37,753 nucleotides of DNA. Origin: Candidatus Omnitrophota bacterium (GTDB taxonomy: Bacteria > Omnitrophota > Gorgyraeia > Gygaellales > Profunditerraquicolaceae). The position numbers were made by a program, and so were the translations under genes. The stretch is from contig JAQUPI010000012.1 in assembly GCA_028716705.1 (NCBI GenBank), positions 1-37,753 on the forward strand, written 5' to 3'. Below are positions 29,058 to 36,733 of this stretch, in pieces (position 1 is the first letter of the stretch; every line of letters starts with the position of its first letter). The notes under the pieces are model-generated. The model was not told the origin of the DNA. It saw only the letters and a list, made by a program, of their open reading frames with translations, and ran no database searches.

Positions 29058-30759
29058 TGGACGCTAAGACCTCGTTTACGGGATTCTTGTTTTTTAGGTA
29101 CCGCAGGACATCAGCCGCTACATTTTTAAACACAGGCGCCGCCACGACCCCGCCGAAATAATAAGGCCTGGGCTCATCCAGCGTTACGACAATGGCGATC
29201 AGCGGCTCTTCGGCGGGAGCGAATCCGATAAAAGAAGCTATGAATTTCCTGTGCGAATAAGCTCCGTTCGGCTCTAATTTTTGCGCGGTGCCGGTTTTGC
29301 CGCCTGCCGTAAAACCGGGGATTTTCGCCATCCTTCCCGTTCCCGTTTCCACGACCCCGGTCAAGATCTTCTTTACCCTGTTGGCCGTATCTTCGGAGAT
29401 GACCCTGCGCACAGAAACTGGGGAAAAAGATTTGATCGTTTCTCCTTGTTTATCTCTTATCTCTTTAACGATATGCGGCTTCATCAACTGGCCGCCATTG
29501 GCAATTACCGATATAGCGCTGGCTAACTGCAGCGCGGTCACCCCTACTTCCTGCCCCATTGGAATGGCGGACATAGTTGTCTTGGACCAGAACCTGGGCT
29601 CCTTAGCCATCCCAGAGATCTCTCCCGGAAGATCGATCCCCGATTTTGCGCCGAAACCGAATGACTTTACATATTTGTAGATGATCTCCGGACCCAGGAC
29701 CTGCGCCACCTTGGCCGTCCCGATATTGCTGGATTGCTCTATGACCTCCCTGAAGGTGAGCCAGCCGTGCGGCCGGTGGTCATGCAGTATGTGCCCGCCC
29801 ACCTTATAAGCGCCATTTTCGCAGAAGAATTTATCCTGCTCAACTACTTTCTTCTCTTCGAGGGCGGCAGACGCGGTAACTATCTTGAATACCGAACCGG
29901 GCTCAAACAGATCGGAGACCGAGCGGTTGCGCCGCCTGTCTTTATCTATGTTGTTATACTGGTTCAGATCGAATGTGGGCCGGTTAACCATCGCCAATAT
30001 CGCCCCTGTCCGCGGGTCCATGACGATAATGCTGGCCGCGAAAGCGCGGTAAACCTTAAACGCCTTTTCTAATTCCCTTTCGGCTATATACTGGATCACT
30101 TCATCAATGGTAAGGACCACATCATATCCGTCTACGGGAAGCGCCATCTTCTGTTCAAGGTCCAGCCTCTTCTGGCGGGCGTCCCTCAGGATCAAAGACC
30201 AACCCTGGGAACCCTTAAGGTATTTATCATAGCGTAACTCGATGCCTTCCAATCCCACATTATCCAGGCCGCAGAAACCTACAATATGGCTGGCGAGATA
30301 ACTGTTAGGATAGGAGCGCTTGCTCTCCTTTAGAAATCCCAGCCCCTTTATGCCAAGCTTCTCGATCGCTCCTTTTTGCGAAGGAGAGATCTTCCTGGCC
30401 AGCCAAACGAAGGATTTCTTCCGGTATAGCCTATCTTTTAAAAACGAGTGGTCGAGATTTAATATGGAGGGGAGGCTTTTTATGGCGGTATCCTTGTCCC
30501 TGTCCGCCATCCCGTTGGGGGAGGCGTAAAGGGAATCCGCGGATACGTTTACGGCCTGCGGCTTGAGGTTCAAATCGTATATAGCGCCCCGGCGCGGCTC
30601 AAGCTCCACAAAAAGATTATGTTGCTTCTGCGCGATTTTCGCGAAATAATCCGCTCGGAAAAACTGGATCAGAGACAGGCGGGCGATACAAAATAAGAGG
30701 AACGCGAAGAAAAATAAAAATACCGCATTAACTCTGCGGCGGTTATTGACTATATGCAC
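29035..30759 (-). CDS. ftsI: Division-specific transpeptidase FtsI/PBP3
   Basis: N-terminal TM, RGAIYDLN, LFEPGSVFKIVTA (SxxK), EQSSNIGTAKVAQ (SxN), TAGGKTGTAQK (KTG). Confidence 0.94.
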   Translation of the reverse strand: MHIVNNRRRVNAVFLFFFAFLLFCIARLSLIQFFRADYFAKIAQKQHNLFVELEPRRGAIYDLNLKPQAVNVSADSLYASPNGMADRDKDTAIKSLPSILNLDHSFLKDRLYRKKSFVWLARKISPSQKGAIEKLGIKGLGFLKESKRSYPNSYLASHIVGFCGLDNVGLEGIELRYDKYLKGSQGWSLILRDARQKRLDLEQKMALPVDGYDVVLTIDEVIQYIAERELEKAFKVYRAFAASIIVMDPRTGAILAMVNRPTFDLNQYNNIDKDRRRNRSVSDLFEPGSVFKIVTASAALEEKKVVEQDKFFCENGAYKVGGHILHDHRPHGWLTFREVIEQSSNIGTAKVAQVLGPEIIYKYVKSFGFGAKSGIDLPGEISGMAKEPRFWSKTTMSAIPMGQEVGVTALQLASAISVIANGGQLMKPHIVKEIRDKQGETIKSFSPVSVRRVISEDTANRVKKILTGVVETGTGRMAKIPGFTAGGKTGTAQKLEPNGAYSHRKFIASFIGFAPAEEPLIAIVVTLDEPRPYYFGGVVAAPVFKNVAADVLRYLKNKNPVNEVLASNESQRTD

Positions 30760-30809
30760 ACGTTTATATCGAGGTTAATAATTGAAAGGTTAGGTATCTT
30801 TCGCTGAAA

Positions 30810-31178
30810 CTAACGACGGTCGATGGTCCTGGCTTCAGCTTGCCTTTTGATGCCGAAAACCGAAGCGGCTAAACTTTTGAGGCTCGAAGATCTATGATCG
30901 GCCGTCGTGCCTTGTGAGACGCCGGGGACTTTTACCACACGATAACTGTCAGGCATCTCGAAATTACTCGCGGTTATCCTGTCGTTGAGCAGCACGAGCG
31001 ACGTATTTTTGTTTATATTATACCTCAGCATGGTATTTTTATCAAGCGAATCCCGCAGCAATACGGACCTTTTTTGCCCCACATAAGCCAGGCGGAATAT
31101 CTCTGTCTGCTGGCAGACATAAAGAAGGCAAAGGCAGGTGACAGAGGCAACCAGTAACATGAATTTAGGCAGTTTCAT
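30810..31178 (-). CDS. FtsL-like small bitopic protein
   Basis: Short protein MKLPKFMLLVASVTCLCLLYVCQQTEIFRLAYVGQKR... with one N-terminal TM and a helical stretch, between rsmH and ftsI; start at 31178 rather than 31256 because the longer form overlaps rsmH. Confidence 0.65.
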   Translation of the reverse strand: MKLPKFMLLVASVTCLCLLYVCQQTEIFRLAYVGQKRSVLLRDSLDKNTMLRYNINKNTSLVLLNDRITASNFEMPDSYRVVKVPGVSQGTTADHRSSSLKSLAASVFGIKRQAEARTIDRR

Positions 31179-31179
31179 C

Positions 31180-32073
31180 TTATATTTTCTCAGCGACCCT
31201 GAACTTACTGCTCCTGCTCGCGGGGTTTTCAATGACCTCGGCTTCCCTGGGAACAAGCGGTTTCTGGGTAATTATTTTTATCCTCTCTTGGGAGGCGAAT
31301 TTACGGAAAGCGAACTTGACTATCCTGTCCTCGAGAGAATGAAATGAGATCACGCAGATCCTTCCGGAAACCCCTAAAAGTTCTATGGCTTTACTTATAC
31401 CGGTTTCTATGGTCTCCAGTTCCCTGTTTACGGCGATGCGCACAGCTTGAAAAGTGCGGGTGGCCGGGTGTATCCGGTAATGCCTGTACTTGGGAGGTAT
31501 TGCCCTGACCACGATATCGCTTAATTCCTTTGTCGTGGTAATGGCGCGGCGTTCCCTTTCCTGTACGAGCGAACGCGCGATACGATTGTGCCATCTTTCT
31601 TGCCCAAAAGTCCAAAGCATGGAAGAGATCTCCTCCTCATTCAGGTTATTTATCAGGTCATAGGCGCTGATGAAACTGCTCCTGTCAAAGCGCATATCCA
31701 ATGGCCCTTCGCTTTGGAAGCTGAAACCCCTCTCCGGGTCTTCCAGCTGGTAAGAGGAAAGCCCCAGGTCAAAAAGCGCTCCGTCTATCTTTGATATTCT
31801 CAGCTCACGCATTACCGCGTCGATATCGGAAAAGTTCCCGTGCACGAATTCGCACGCTGAGCCAAAATCGCTTAACCTGCTTTTGGCTATCATAAGCGAA
31901 TCCTCGTCCCGGTCAATACCGATAAGCCTTCCGCCCGGCAGAATGCGTTCGATCATCGCGCGTGAATGCCCGCCCGTGCCTATAGTCGCGTCGACTATAG
32001 TCTTGCCGGGGCTAAGCATGAGATAATCTACCACTTCAGATAACATAACTGGGATATGATATTTCTGAGCCAC
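31180..32073 (-). CDS. rsmH: 16S rRNA (cytosine(1402)-N(4))-methyltransferase
   Basis: HIPVMLSEVVDYL, VDATIGTGGHSRAMIE, GIDRDEDSL, FDLGLSSYQLEDPERGFSFQSEGPLDMRFD, ISFHSLEDRIVKFAFR. Confidence 0.96.
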   Translation of the reverse strand: MAQKYHIPVMLSEVVDYLMLSPGKTIVDATIGTGGHSRAMIERILPGGRLIGIDRDEDSLMIAKSRLSDFGSACEFVHGNFSDIDAVMRELRISKIDGALFDLGLSSYQLEDPERGFSFQSEGPLDMRFDRSSFISAYDLINNLNEEEISSMLWTFGQERWHNRIARSLVQERERRAITTTKELSDIVVRAIPPKYRHYRIHPATRTFQAVRIAVNRELETIETGISKAIELLGVSGRICVISFHSLEDRIVKFAFRKFASQERIKIITQKPLVPREAEVIENPASRSSKFRVAEKI

Positions 32074-32088
32074 GGAATAAACTCGACA

Positions 32089-32526
32089 CTAAGTGTCCAT
32101 TAATTTTTCAGCGATCTCTTCGAAAGACTGCTGGGAGCTGCCGTAAAATTCCTGCCATTTATCCTTTGCCCAGATCTCTACCCTGTTGGATACGCCTACG
32201 ATGACCACGTCCCTTTTTATCTGGGCGAAATCTTTCAGGTATTGGGGTATAAGGATCCTGCCTTGTTTATCGGCAATGACATCTACCGCCCCGGAAAAAT
32301 ATAAACGGTTAAAGGTCCTGGATTGCTGTTTAGTGAAAGAAACGGCCTTGAATTTGTTTTCCTGAGAACGCCACTCCTCTTCAGAAAACATGAAGAGGCA
32401 TTTATCCAATCCCCGGGTAACGAAGAATTTTTCCACGAAATGCGCCTTGGCGGCTTCGCGGAATTTGGCGGGCAAGATGACACGTCCCTTGCGGTCTATG
32501 GAATGAATATACTCCCCATAGAACAT
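32089..32526 (-). CDS. mraZ: Transcriptional regulator MraZ
   Basis: MFYGEYIHSIDRKGRVILPAKFRE and second repeat VDVIADKQGRILIPQYLKDFA. Confidence 0.95.
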   Translation of the reverse strand: MFYGEYIHSIDRKGRVILPAKFREAAKAHFVEKFFVTRGLDKCLFMFSEEEWRSQENKFKAVSFTKQQSRTFNRLYFSGAVDVIADKQGRILIPQYLKDFAQIKRDVVIVGVSNRVEIWAKDKWQEFYGSSQQSFEEIAEKLMDT

Positions 32527-32540
32527 AATTTATGTCCTTT

Positions 32541-32570
32541 CCACTTTCCTCCACTTATATCCACTTTGTA
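32541..32570 (-). promoter_or_regulatory. Predicted MraZ-box array (three direct repeats, 10-bp phasing)
   Basis: Plus strand CCACTTTCCT / CCACTTATAT / CCACTTTGTA; minus strand carries three AAGTGG units exactly 10 bp apart between the promoter and the mraZ ATG. Confidence 0.8.
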
Positions 32571-32575
32571 TGCCA

Positions 32576-32604
32576 AGTATAGATAAAACAGGCATCCTTG
32601 TCAA
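32576..32604 (-). promoter_or_regulatory. Predicted sigma70-type promoter of mraZ/dcw operon
   Basis: Minus strand TTGACA (32604-32599), 17 nt, TATACT (32581-32576), immediately upstream of the MraZ-box array. Confidence 0.78.
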
Positions 32605-32680
32605 GAAGAAAATTTCCGTAACTTACTATAACACAACAAGTAGTGGTATTATTTGAGAACGATGGGCATATATTGTGGCA

Positions 32681-33607
32681 TTAAGAATGGGGGGGAAAAG
32701 CCTTACTCGCGGAAAACACGTCTTTTTTGATCTGGAGGGCCAAAGCTTCTTTTGTGGCGAATTTCTTGTCTTTCCTTATCTTTTTCACAAAATGAACTTC
32801 TAAATCTTTTCCATAAATATTCTTTTTAAAATTAAAAAGATGTACTTCTACGCGTTTTACCTGTGACCCGTGACCTGCGGCCCGTGACCTTATTGTCGGC
32901 CTCGTGCCGATATAACATACTCCTTTGTGTTTTTTATTATCCAGAACGGCTTTCACCGCGTAAATCCCCGCCGGCGGCAGTATTTCGTGGTGAGGATTTA
33001 TATTAGCGGTGGGAAAACCCAGCCTTGCGGCCAAAGAATCGCCCTTGACCACCGTCCCCAGGATACTCACCGGTTTTGAAAGCAATCTCTCGGCGGAACT
33101 TAATTCTCCATTCGCGATCAGCTTGCGTATGTATGTGCTGCTCACCGGCCGACGGTTCTTTTTTATGATATTGAATGCCTTGGCTTTAAAATGACAGGTA
33201 TCTGACAGCTTATTTAGAAGTCTAAAATCGCCCGACGCGTGTTTACCGAACCTGTAATTACTCCCGGTATAAACATAGTGTACGCCGAGCCTCTTGACCA
33301 ATATATCTTTTACGAAATCTCGCGCGGATAAACCCGAAAACGCCTTGTTGAAATTTATGACGACGCTTACATCCAATCCCAGTTCCCCTATTAATCTTAG
33401 GCGGTGTTCCAAAGAATAAAGGCTGCTTTCTTTGTGCGGGTCAGGCCAGAAGGTCACGACCACGCTCGTGCCATTTATACGCCTGGCTTTTTCCACCGCC
33501 GCCTTTAATATCCTGCGATGCCCCAGGTGCACCCCGTCGAAAACCCCCAGCGCCACCACGGGCTTCTTGAATTTCTTGATCTTATTGACACCGTATATGA
33601 TCTTCAT
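32681..33607 (-). CDS. ribF: Bifunctional riboflavin kinase/FAD synthetase
   Basis: VALGVFDGVHLGHRRIL, STYIRKLIANGELSSAERLL, GDSLAARLGFPTANI, GVCYIGTRPTI, VEVHLFNF. Contains a heptad repeat insertion. Confidence 0.94.
   Translation of the reverse strand: MKIIYGVNKIKKFKKPVVALGVFDGVHLGHRRILKAAVEKARRINGTSVVVTFWPDPHKESSLYSLEHRLRLIGELGLDVSVVINFNKAFSGLSARDFVKDILVKRLGVHYVYTGSNYRFGKHASGDFRLLNKLSDTCHFKAKAFNIIKKNRRPVSSTYIRKLIANGELSSAERLLSKPVSILGTVVKGDSLAARLGFPTANINPHHEILPPAGIYAVKAVLDNKKHKGVCYIGTRPTIRSRAAGHGSQVKRVEVHLFNFKKNIYGKDLEVHFVKKIRKDKKFATKEALALQIKKDVFSASKAFPPHS
32861..32888. repeat. 4 degenerate heptads (CTGTGAC CCGTGAC CTGCGGC CCGTGAC) inside ribF
   Basis: Same 7-bp period and YYGTGAC core as the repeats in murF/murE/aroA. 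Confidence 0.75.
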
Positions 33608-33614
33608 CTTATCT

Positions 33615-33806
33615 CAGGGACTGTCCCCCTCTGCAACTTTACTGTAGACCACAGCGGGACTGTCCCAAACAATTAGCTATGTAAGAATTTTATGTTCATT
33701 CTCGCGTCGAAATATTTTTGCCGTCTGCTGCGGTTTACTCCTCGCCTACGCAACGACTTACGCGGGTAAGATACTGCTCCGGATCGTCGTAATCCCTTGC
33801 AGACTC
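33615..33806. repeat. Left terminal inverted repeat arm (imperfect)
   Basis: Aligns by eye with the reverse complement of 34903-35105, colinear through GGGACTGTCCCAAAC, CTCGCGT, CGGTTTA, ACTTACGCGGGTAAGATACTGCT and TCGTAA. Confidence 0.75.
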
Positions 33807-33911
33807 AAATTCATAGCTTAAGCAAAAAATTTCTTACCGCTTCGAACGAACCATAAAATTCTTTAACTGATTTAAAACAATTTCTTTCTAGAAAATTTTC
33901 CTTTTTATTAT

Positions 33912-34841
33912 TCATTTGGTAAGCCAACTTTTAAGCGCAAACTTAAGAGTTTCATTTAAGTTATAATAATCAAAGGGTTCATAATAAATTCCTAACATAT
34001 CTGCTCTAATAATATTCTGAAATTTATTTTCTTTTAAGATTAATACCTTCTTATCTAGCGCTCTCATAAATCCATATTCTACAGCAATGTTAGGGTTAAA
34101 TTCATCTGACTTGAAATTCTCAAGCAAGGCTATCCCTCTAGAACATCCAATCATATAAACGCATACATTATTCCAAAAGCTTCTATCGCCAAGATACATC
34201 TTATCTTCTGCTAATAAACCGTTTAATCCGAAATCATTAGAAAGAATTTCTTTCATTTTATCTGTACATTCTTTTAATTTATTATCAGTCTTGTCGAATC
34301 TACACATAATAAAAACATTTTTTTCATAATCCTTATTATCATTAAAGAAGACTTTTAAATTTTCTTTTAGAAAATCATAACCTCCGGGAATGTTGAAATC
34401 TAATATTCCTAAAAATTTCATGTGATTACTTATATTAAATTCAACTTGATAACGCCATAACTCTTGATCTTCTTGGCTCCATTTCTTATATTCTTCTTCC
34501 ACTTTTCCGGGTTCATCAACAAGAGGAATAATGAAAAAGGCATCTTGAATTCTAATATTATACTGCTTGATTATATATTTATACCATAAGAAAAGCGAAT
34601 CCTTTGTCGGTCTTAATTTAGGGGCATCCGGTTCATCTAATGGTTTAATCGCTCCAATATGGGGTATACCAGAAGTTTTATCCCGTAATATAATAATCCA
34701 ATGTGTTTTATTCCACTCTAAGCATTCTGCGTTAAAGTGATGGATTATTGGCCATCTATGAGCTTCATGCGGGAAGTTTTCAGTAACTGTTTTTTCAATG
34801 TATTGTTTTGCAGCAGAAGTCCAATTAAGTTGTCTATCCAT
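33912..34841 (-). CDS. Hypothetical protein with C-terminal TIR/nucleoside-deoxyribosyltransferase-like domain; candidate defence effector
   Basis: C-terminal half NVFIMCRFDKTDNKLKECTDKMKEIL...FWNNVCVYMIGCSRGIALLENFKSDEFNPNIAVEYGFMRALDKKVLILKE resembles folds with an NxNxxxExG....KxVxIL motif. ATG at 34841 (MDRQLNWTSAAK) preferred over the GTG at 34910, which lies inside the inverted repeat. Confidence 0.6.
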   Translation of the reverse strand: MDRQLNWTSAAKQYIEKTVTENFPHEAHRWPIIHHFNAECLEWNKTHWIIILRDKTSGIPHIGAIKPLDEPDAPKLRPTKDSLFLWYKYIIKQYNIRIQDAFFIIPLVDEPGKVEEEYKKWSQEDQELWRYQVEFNISNHMKFLGILDFNIPGGYDFLKENLKVFFNDNKDYEKNVFIMCRFDKTDNKLKECTDKMKEILSNDFGLNGLLAEDKMYLGDRSFWNNVCVYMIGCSRGIALLENFKSDEFNPNIAVEYGFMRALDKKVLILKENKFQNIIRADMLGIYYEPFDYYNLNETLKFALKSWLTK

Positions 34842-34902
34842 TCTCTTGATCGGGTTATTTTTGCGGAGGGTTTGTGAGCGTGCGTTAGAAAACTTTTTGC
34901 AA

Positions 34903-35105
34903 GAGTGCACAAGGATTTACGAGTCGCTGTAGCAGTATCTTACCCGCGTAAGTAGTTGCGGAAGCGATGAATAAACCGTAGTGCACGGAAAAAGTTTTCA
35001 GCACGCGAGCAAATCCCGCAGCAAAATATATTACGAACTGTTTGGGATAGTCCCCTATGTAATTTATTGCCAGATAAAGAGTTGCGTTAAGAGGGAACGT
35101 CCCTG
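34903..35105. repeat. Right terminal inverted repeat arm (imperfect)
   Basis: See left arm; also a large imperfect palindrome in its own right (about 34855-35031). Confidence 0.75.
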
Positions 35106-35113
35106 CTCTTGCT

Positions 35114-36088
35114 CTACAAGGATTTCTTTATCTTGGCTAAGACGCGGCGGCGGATGACGTCGATCTTGCCTTTAACAGTCGCTCCGGCGGCGGTCCTATG
35201 GCCTCCGCCCCCGAAATATTGCGCGATCTTATTCACATCCACTTTTCCTTGCGAACGGAAATTTATCCTGATCTCGTTGGTCACGCCAAGGTTCTCTTTG
35301 AATAAAACCACGACTTCCGCGTCCTTTATCGCCCTGCCGAAACTCAAAATATGTTCAGAAAGATCGAAAGAGAGTTTCTTGTTCCTTAATAAATTATGTT
35401 TGATCTGGAACCAGATCACCCTTCCTCCTGCCTCCCGCCTCATACCCGGCAAGATCTTCGAGAGGATACGCATATCTTGAAAAGGTATGTTCTCATACGC
35501 GTTCTTATATACCTGCGGGACATCCAAACCGAATTTCATCAGTTCCGCGATCGCCTGATGCGTAAAACCGGTAGTGTTGGAATAACGGAAAGATCCGGTA
35601 TCTGTAAGTATCCCTGTATATAAAAGGAGGGCGGATTCTTTGTCGAATGGCACGCGCAAATCCTTATAGAGCTTATAGACCATCTCCGAACATGAAGCCG
35701 CGGCGGGCTCTACCCAGTTGATATCACCGAAATTCCGGTTGCTGATATGGTGGTCAATATTTAATATTGTTTTCCTCGCGGAATTCATCCTGTAAACTTC
35801 CCCTGTCCTGCTCAAGTCAGAGCAATCCATGACCGCGAAACAATCAAATTCTATGTTCTTTAAGTTATCTCTGTATTTTACGATCTTCTCATTGAAGGGC
35901 AAAAAATCATACCCGTAAGGAAGGTCATCCTCGTTAACGACCACGGCGGATTTGCCTAATTTATTGAGGAGGGCATAAAAAGCCAGCTCCGAACCCAAGG
36001 CATCGCCTTCGGGATTAGTATGGCTGGTGATCAGGAACCGTTTATAATTTTTATTTTTTAGAAGCGCGCTTACGTTTTTTAGGCTCAC
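35114..36088 (-). CDS. nrnA: DHH-family phosphoesterase, NrnA-like
   Basis: SHTNPEGDALGSELAFY, AVMDCSDLSRTG, NIDHHISNRNFGDINWVEP, TDTGSFRYSNT, GGGGHRTAAGATVKG. Confidence 0.92.
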   Translation of the reverse strand: MSLKNVSALLKNKNYKRFLITSHTNPEGDALGSELAFYALLNKLGKSAVVVNEDDLPYGYDFLPFNEKIVKYRDNLKNIEFDCFAVMDCSDLSRTGEVYRMNSARKTILNIDHHISNRNFGDINWVEPAAASCSEMVYKLYKDLRVPFDKESALLLYTGILTDTGSFRYSNTTGFTHQAIAELMKFGLDVPQVYKNAYENIPFQDMRILSKILPGMRREAGGRVIWFQIKHNLLRNKKLSFDLSEHILSFGRAIKDAEVVVLFKENLGVTNEIRINFRSQGKVDVNKIAQYFGGGGHRTAAGATVKGKIDVIRRRVLAKIKKSL

Positions 36089-36452
36089 TTTCTTCCTTTC
36101 TCTTCTCTTCCGCGGTCAGTTCTTTAACCTCATCCAACGCCTTCTGTATCTGTACGGAATACTCCGCTGACCTGTCTTCCTTGAAACTGATCTCCGGGAC
36201 AAACCTCAGGCGTATCCTCTGCGCGATCAGCCTCCGTATAAAACCCAGGCCTGAATCCAGCGCTTCCTTGGTCTTCTTATAATCCTCTTCCTGGCCAAGG
36301 ACGCTGAAAAAAACTTTCGCGTACCTTAGGTCGTGGGTTATCTCTACGCGCGTAATAGTGATAAAACCCAGGCGCGGGTCTTTCAATTCTGATTGGATTA
36401 TGCTGCTTATTTCCTGTTTTAAAGCTTCGCTTACCTTTTCTTGCCTTGCCAT
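36051..36452 (-). CDS. rbfA: 30S ribosome-binding factor A
   Basis: ALKQEISSIIQSELKDPRLGFITITRVEITHDLRYAKVFFSVLG, IRLRFVPEISFKEDRSAEYSVQI. Confidence 0.93.
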   Translation of the reverse strand: MARQEKVSEALKQEISSIIQSELKDPRLGFITITRVEITHDLRYAKVFFSVLGQEEDYKKTKEALDSGLGFIRRLIAQRIRLRFVPEISFKEDRSAEYSVQIQKALDEVKELTAEEKRKEESEPKKRKRASKK

Positions 36453-36733
36453 CAGATCAACTCCATTTCGCTGTCTATCAATTCCGCTTTTTTAAATTCT
36501 CCGATAAAATTGACCACGTTCGATAAAATACTGTTTATCGTGTCTCTATCTTTCTCCACTCCGACCACAGCCAGCGTCGCTCTCTGCCACTTGTCCTCCT
36601 CGTCTATTTGAGTAACGGCGACATTGAAACTATTACGCAGCCTTGCCTTTAGGCTATGCAGCACCATTCTTTTTTCTTTCAGGGAGTTGCTCTCGTGAAT
36701 AAATAAATTTACCCTCAAGATCCCGACCGTCAT
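36452..36733 (-). CDS. DUF503 family protein (YlxP-like)
   Basis: VGILRVNLFIHESNSLKEKRMVLHSLKARLRNSFNVAVTQIDEEDKWQRATLAVVGV. Confidence 0.9.
   Translation of the reverse strand: MTVGILRVNLFIHESNSLKEKRMVLHSLKARLRNSFNVAVTQIDEEDKWQRATLAVVGVEKDRDTINSILSNVVNFIGEFKKAELIDSEMELI

Larger units (their letters stand above)
33615..35105. mobile_element. Putative non-autonomous mobile gene cassette, ~1.49 kb, long imperfect terminal inverted repeats, one AT-rich ORF, no transposase
   Basis: CAGGGAC (33615-33621) vs GTCCCTG (35099-35105); GGGACTGTCCCAAAC (33656-33670) vs GTTTGGGATAGTCCC (35040-35054); perfect 23-bp inverted match ACTTACGCGGGTAAGATACTGCT (33756-33778) vs AGCAGTATCTTACCCGCGTAAGT (34931-34953). 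The ORF is far more AT-rich than its surroundings. Confidence 0.72.

Noticed and set aside
34842-34910. GTG start extension of the cassette protein (MHSCKKFSNARSQTLRKNNPIKR)
   Set aside because: Encoded by the inverted repeat/palindrome; ATG at 34841 is more likely, though not proven.
33615-35105. Classical insertion sequence
   Set aside because: The only ORF shows no DDE, HUH or serine/tyrosine recombinase motifs, and no clear target-site duplication was seen at the proposed ends.
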